NCBI GenBank assembly: GCA_022728415.1 | Contig: JAIJJM010000067.1 | Span: 1-8,666 of the forward strand | Length of the DNA: 8,666 nucleotides | Direction of reading: 5' to 3' | Origin: Collinsella sp. | GTDB taxonomy: Bacteria; Actinomycetota; Coriobacteriia; Coriobacteriales; Coriobacteriaceae | Shown: one piece after another, positions 5,534 to 8,666 of the stretch | Position numbering within the stretch: position 1 is the first letter of the stretch | Layout of the letters: every line of letters starts with the position of its first letter | Position numbers and translations under genes: made by a program | Notes under the pieces: generated by a model | What the model was told of the DNA's origin: nothing | What the model saw: only the letters and a program-made list of their open reading frames with translations | The model's database searches: none

Positions 5534-6402
5534 CAGACGCTTTGACCGAGATGTCGGGTGCGGCTGGCGCGGTGACGCCGCATGAGGTCAGTCGCGTGGA
5601 CGCCGTCGTGTTTGCCGCCTATGGCACCACGCGTGCCCGGGCGCGCACGGCGGCGATCGAGCCCGCGTTTCGTGCGGTGGCCGATGCCGTTGACGTACCG
5701 TGCGAGCTGGCTTTTTGTGGCCCGGCGGTGTGCCGGCTTTTGGCTCGCCGTGGTGAGCCTGCGCCCGAGTTGGGGCGCGTGCTGGAGCAGGTCGCTGACG
5801 CCGGCGCGCGCAGGGTTGCCATCGTGTCCGGTATGGTTGTCGACGGATGGGCCCAAGCCAGCCTGCGTGAGCGCGTCGGTGTCGTGGCTGAGCGCTTGGG
5901 GCTGGAGGCCGTCGTCGGTGTCCCGCTCCTGTCCGATGCTGCTGACGTGGATTGTCTTGCCGCGGCGCTTATGGGGGAGTGGCGGCCTAAGCCTGGGACC
6001 GTGACCCTCTTTGTAGGCCATGGCATTGGCGGGCCGGCGGGCAGCGGCTATGTGCGGTCCCGTGATGCGTTTGATGCGTACGGGTCGCTTGGAGCGGCGT
6101 TTGCCCGCGCCGGTCGTGATGACTTGGCGGTGGCCTGTCTGTCGGATGGCCCAAGCGCTGCCCTGCAGACTGTTCGCGGGCTTGCCGAGCCGGGTTCGAC
6201 GGTGCGGCTGGTGCCGCTGATGCTTTCCGCCGGACGCCATGTGCTCAAGAATATCGGTGGCTTGGATGACCGCTCATGGTCGAGTGTGCTCGCGGCTGCA
6301 GACTATGTCCCGCAGCTTTGCGATTGTGGCCTGGGCGAGGTTGCCACCGTACGGGAACTGTATGCGCACCATGCACGTGCGCTGTTCGCCACGAACGAAT
6401 AG
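5530..6402 (+). CDS. cbiK: CbiK-type sirohydrochlorin chelatase (cobalt or iron)
   Basis: This anaerobic class II chelatase of 290 residues inserts Co2+ (cobalamin route) or Fe2+ (siroheme route) into sirohydrochlorin. Similarity to CbiK is seen in VVFAAYGTT (26-34), VGVPLLS (129-135), FVGHG with metal-ligand His H164, and VPLMLSAGRHVLKNI with the second His H237, then DDRSW and CGLGE near the end. From a remembered alignment, the Glu that completes the metal site in Salmonella CbiK seems replaced (about S205). A Cys-Asp-Cys at 264-266 is unusual. No signal peptide is present, so it is cytoplasmic, unlike the periplasmic Desulfovibrio form. The GTG start overlaps the protease stop as GTGA, with GAGG seven bases upstream, so translation is coupled. 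ATG 5551 is an alternative start. Neighbours suggest siroheme supply to the sulfite reductase, or metal/tetrapyrrole handling with the importer. Confidence 0.82.
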   Translation: MTDALTEMSGAAGAVTPHEVSRVDAVVFAAYGTTRARARTAAIEPAFRAVADAVDVPCELAFCGPAVCRLLARRGEPAPELGRVLEQVADAGARRVAIVSGMVVDGWAQASLRERVGVVAERLGLEAVVGVPLLSDAADVDCLAAALMGEWRPKPGTVTLFVGHGIGGPAGSGYVRSRDAFDAYGSLGAAFARAGRDDLAVACLSDGPSAALQTVRGLAEPGSTVRLVPLMLSAGRHVLKNIGGLDDRSWSSVLAAADYVPQLCDCGLGEVATVRELYAHHARALFATNE

Positions 6403-6430
6403 AAGAGAAGAAAGAACAGAAAGTATAACG

Positions 6431-7519
6431 ATGAAGAAGACCCATTTGGTACGACCCATGATGGCCGGTGCTACGCTTGCGCTCGCCGCTGTTTTGAGCC
6501 TGGGCTTGAGCGCCTGCGGCGCGACCGGTTCCTCGGCAAATAGCGGTTCTGCAGCGGGCTCTGCTGTCCCGTCGTCAGACGCCGGCAAATCCTCGGCTTC
6601 GACTTCGACTGACGATAAGGTCGCCAAGTCGGTCGATCTTAAGATCGCCGAGGATGGCGCGGTGAGTTTTACCGATGACCTGGGCAACACCGTTACCGTC
6701 AAGAAGCCTAAGCATGTCGTGGCCTGCATGGGCAGCTTTGCCAACGCTTGGGAGCTCGCAGGCGGCGAGCTCGCCGCCGCGACCGACGATGCCTATGAGA
6801 ACTATGGCGTCGATGCCGACAAGGTGGCATCGGTGGGCCGTTCCACGTCGTTGTCGCTCGAGTCCATCATGGCTCAGGACCCTGACTTTGTGATCGCTAC
6901 CGGCCTTTCGGATGGCAAGCACTCCACGGGCGTTTCGCAATCCGACCTTAAGAGCGCCCTCGATGCGTCCGAGATTCCCTGTGCGTTCTTTAAGGTCACC
7001 ACGTTCGACGACTATCTGCGCATGCTCCGCATCTTTACCGCCATCACGGGTCGCGATGACCTGTATCAGAAGAACGGCCTCGATGTTCAGGCCTCGATTA
7101 AAAAGGCCGTCAAAAAGTACAGCGTTTCCGACAAGAAGCCGCGTGTGCTGGTGATGAGCTCGTACTCCAAGGGCGTCACCGCGCAGGATTCCACCGGTAT
7201 GACGGGCGCAATGGTCAAGGAATTGGGTGCGACCAACGTGTGCGACGAGAGCCCGAGTGCGCTCACGGACTTTAGCATCGAGTCGATCGCCGCACTCGAT
7301 CCGGATTATATTTTTGTGCTGTCCGTCGGCGCTGATGCAAAGGCCGCCGAGCGCAACTTTGCGCAGTCCGTGGAGTCCAATCCTGCCTGGAGCGAGCTCT
7401 CGGCCGTTAAAGCAGGCAACTACAAGGTGCTCGACAGCGCGCATTTTATGTCGAAGCCCAATGCCAAATGGGATGAGTCCTATACGATTCTGGGCAAGGC
7501 GCTGGCCAAGATGAACTAG
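6431..7519 (+). CDS. Substrate-binding lipoprotein of a Fe-siderophore/heme/cobalamin ABC importer
   Basis: This is an extracellular binding protein of 362 residues, anchored by lipid. Residues 1-28 form a lipoprotein signal peptide (basic MKKTHLVR, hydrophobic core) with lipobox LSAC and lipidated C29. A Ser/Ala/Thr-rich linker (about 31-66) follows, typical of Gram-positive lipoproteins. From about residue 78, VSFTDDLGNTVTVKKPKHVV opens a class III periplasmic-binding-protein domain (FepB/BtuF family). Later hallmarks are MAQDPDFVIATG, ELGATNVCDE, IAALDPDYIFVLSVG and a C-terminal HFMSKPNAKWDESYTILGKAL. Ligand choice among ferric siderophore, heme and corrinoid cannot be read from the sequence. 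It starts 28 bases after the chelatase gene, with only a weak purine-rich ribosome site (around AGAAAG, 6418-6423). The in-frame reading back to 6239 lies inside the chelatase gene and would hide the signal peptide. Confidence 0.9.
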   Translation: MKKTHLVRPMMAGATLALAAVLSLGLSACGATGSSANSGSAAGSAVPSSDAGKSSASTSTDDKVAKSVDLKIAEDGAVSFTDDLGNTVTVKKPKHVVACMGSFANAWELAGGELAAATDDAYENYGVDADKVASVGRSTSLSLESIMAQDPDFVIATGLSDGKHSTGVSQSDLKSALDASEIPCAFFKVTTFDDYLRMLRIFTAITGRDDLYQKNGLDVQASIKKAVKKYSVSDKKPRVLVMSSYSKGVTAQDSTGMTGAMVKELGATNVCDESPSALTDFSIESIAALDPDYIFVLSVGADAKAAERNFAQSVESNPAWSELSAVKAGNYKVLDSAHFMSKPNAKWDESYTILGKALAKMN

Positions 7520-7528
7520 GGGGTTTGC

Positions 7529-8578
7529 ATGCGTAAGACGAGTTCGAACGGGGCGGGGAGCGCGCTGTCGCACGCACGTCGCCGTGTCGTCCGCCTGTTT
7601 GCCGGGTTTGTCGTGGCGCTGGTTGTCGTTGCCGTCGTCTCGTTTTGCATGGGCCCCAGCTCGGTTTCGATCGGCGATATTGCCGCCTTTGCGACGGGCG
7701 CCCCCGTGGACGCGACCGTCGCCAATATCATCGTGAATATCCGCATGCCCCGCGTCGTCGCCGGTCTTGTTGCCGGCGCGGCGCTTTCTGTTGCCGGCGC
7801 GCTCATTCAGGCGGTACTCGACAACCCGTTGGCGAGCCCGAGTGTGATCGGCATCAACTCGGGTGCGGGCCTGGCCGTGCTTGCCGTCTCGGCCTGCCCG
7901 TTGTTCTATAACGATCCGCCGCGCGAGCTGCTGCCGCTCGTTGCCTTTGTGGGCGCGCTTGTCGCGGCCGGGCTCGTGTTTGCCATCTCGGCGCGTGCCG
8001 GCGTGTCGCGTCTGACGGTGGTGCTTTCGGGCGTAGCGATTAACGCCGTGGCCGGTGCCGGCATGAACACCGTACTGTTAGTGGCACCGAACGTGTACGT
8101 GGGGTCGTCGGCATACTTGGTCGGCGGCTTCTCGGGCGTGCTCATGCGCAACCTGATGCTGCCGGCGTTGCTGGCGGTATGCGGCATGGTGGTGGCGTTT
8201 TGCCTGGCGAACCGCCTGAATGTGCTGTCGCTCGGTCGCGAAGCTGCCCATGGCCTGGGCATGCGTACAGTGGCGGTGCGTTTGGCGGCGCTGGCGGTGG
8301 CGGCACTGCTCGCGGGCTGCGCGGTGAGCTTTGGCGGCTTGATCGGCTTTGTGGGCCTGATGGTGCCCCATGCGGTTCGCCGCCTTGCGGGCCACGACAA
8401 CCGCGTGGTCATTCCGCTGTGCGCAATGTGCGGCGCGGCGTTTACCGTTCTGTGCGATACCGTCGCACGCACGGCTTTTGCGCCCTACGAACTGCCGGTG
8501 GGCATTTTGCTGTCGCTGGTGGGCGGACCGTTCTTTATCTACCTGATTATGGCACGAAAGGGGTTCCGCGATGAGTGA
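7529..8578 (+). CDS. FecCD/BtuC-family ABC transporter permease
   Basis: This is an integral membrane subunit of 349 residues, the normal length of this family, with a short basic cytoplasmic N-terminus (1-22) and about nine or ten hydrophobic segments. Family landmarks are IRMPRVVAGLVAGAALSVAGALIQ read as two parts (71-80 and 81-94), NPLASPSVIGINSGAG (99-114), SLGREAAHGLGM (234-245, the loop that contacts the ATPase), IGFVGLMVPHAVRRLAGHD (272-290) and ELPVGI with GGPFF (321-336). It forms the channel through which the ligand of the preceding lipoprotein enters. Start ATG 7529 has AGGGGG five bases upstream, beginning in the previous stop codon. The last eight bases overlap the ATPase gene. 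Iron-siderophore, heme and cobalamin permeases look alike, so the substrate is open. Confidence 0.94.
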   Translation: MRKTSSNGAGSALSHARRRVVRLFAGFVVALVVVAVVSFCMGPSSVSIGDIAAFATGAPVDATVANIIVNIRMPRVVAGLVAGAALSVAGALIQAVLDNPLASPSVIGINSGAGLAVLAVSACPLFYNDPPRELLPLVAFVGALVAAGLVFAISARAGVSRLTVVLSGVAINAVAGAGMNTVLLVAPNVYVGSSAYLVGGFSGVLMRNLMLPALLAVCGMVVAFCLANRLNVLSLGREAAHGLGMRTVAVRLAALAVAALLAGCAVSFGGLIGFVGLMVPHAVRRLAGHDNRVVIPLCAMCGAAFTVLCDTVARTAFAPYELPVGILLSLVGGPFFIYLIMARKGFRDE

Positions 8579-8666
8579 GCGTGAGGTGCCGGGGGCGGGC
8601 GCGTCGGGCGCTGGCGTGGCGGCGGGCGCGGCCGTTGAGCTGCGTGATGTTCGCTTTGCCTATGGT
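8571..8666 (+). CDS. N-terminal fragment of ABC importer ATPase (FecE/BtuD-like)
   Basis: The first 32 codons are present and the gene runs off the window. ATG 8571 overlaps the end of the permease gene by eight bases and has GAAAGGGG seven bases upstream (8556-8563). The reading is an Ala/Gly-rich leader of about 21 residues and then VELRDVRFAYG, the standard first strand and aromatic A-loop of ABC ATPases. As third gene after a binding lipoprotein and FecCD permease, it is almost surely the energising subunit of the same importer. Walker motifs lie outside the window, so this rests on the opening motif and context. Confidence 0.8.
   Translation, partial: MSEREVPGAGASGAGVAAGAAVELRDVRFAYG

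Noticed and set aside
6239..6430. Longer N-terminus for the binding lipoprotein
   Set aside because: It would overlap the chelatase gene and bury a clean lipoprotein signal peptide that begins at ATG 6431.
1..8666. CRISPR array, tRNA, rRNA, transposase or phage genes
   Set aside because: No regularly spaced repeats, cloverleaf-like segments or mobile-element protein motifs were seen. All but a few short gaps are explained by the coding genes listed.

Overview
The window is a densely packed, entirely plus-strand stretch of high-GC DNA. Its content is a siroheme/ferredoxin-type sulfite reductase, sulfur-carrier proteins, a cobalt/iron chelatase and a lipoprotein-dependent importer in a monoderm-like setting. 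This suggests a strictly anaerobic, high-GC Gram-positive bacterium. My best guess is a gut Coriobacteriia such as Collinsella, but that is inferred from style and gene content, not proven.

Layout. Positions 1-909 hold the end of a probable ABC permease and a complete NitT/TauT/SsuB-class ABC ATPase. After a 75-base gap, 985-2259 encodes an O-acetylhomoserine sulfhydrylase (MetY). It is followed by a small sulfite reductase (2273-3187), a TusA-family sulfur carrier (3236-3490), an atypical thioredoxin (3502-3822), a ThiS/MoaD-like sulfur carrier ending in Gly-Gly-Gly-Cys (3888-4094), a ThiF/MoeB-like E1 enzyme (4242-5078) and a JAMM metalloprotease (5081-5533). The protease gene overlaps a CbiK-type chelatase (5530-6402). 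Last comes a Fe-siderophore/heme/cobalamin-type importer: a lipoprotein (6431-7519), a FecCD permease (7529-8578) and the start of the ATPase (8571 to the window end).

How the genes fit together. MetY, sulfite reductase, a capped ThiS-like protein, its E1 enzyme and a JAMM protease form the set known from Wolinella succinogenes as the protein-thiocarboxylate route to homocysteine (HcyS/HcyF/HcyD with MetY). The protease uncaps the carrier and the E1 adenylates its glycine terminus. Sulfur at the oxidation level of sulfide is loaded as a thiocarboxylate, and MetY uses it to make homocysteine. Here a TusA protein and a thioredoxin lacking the usual Trp-Cys-Gly-Pro-Cys motif lie between the reductase and the carrier, which suggests a sulfur relay and a dedicated reductant. 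The chelatase could make the siroheme needed by the reductase. The importer may bring in iron, cobalt, heme or a corrinoid for the same branch.

Most junctions are short or overlapping, so much of the window may be one transcript. The exception is the 147-base gap between the carrier and E1 genes, which contains nested inverted repeats and is the main non-coding structure here. No tRNA, rRNA, CRISPR, integrase or transposase gene was found.
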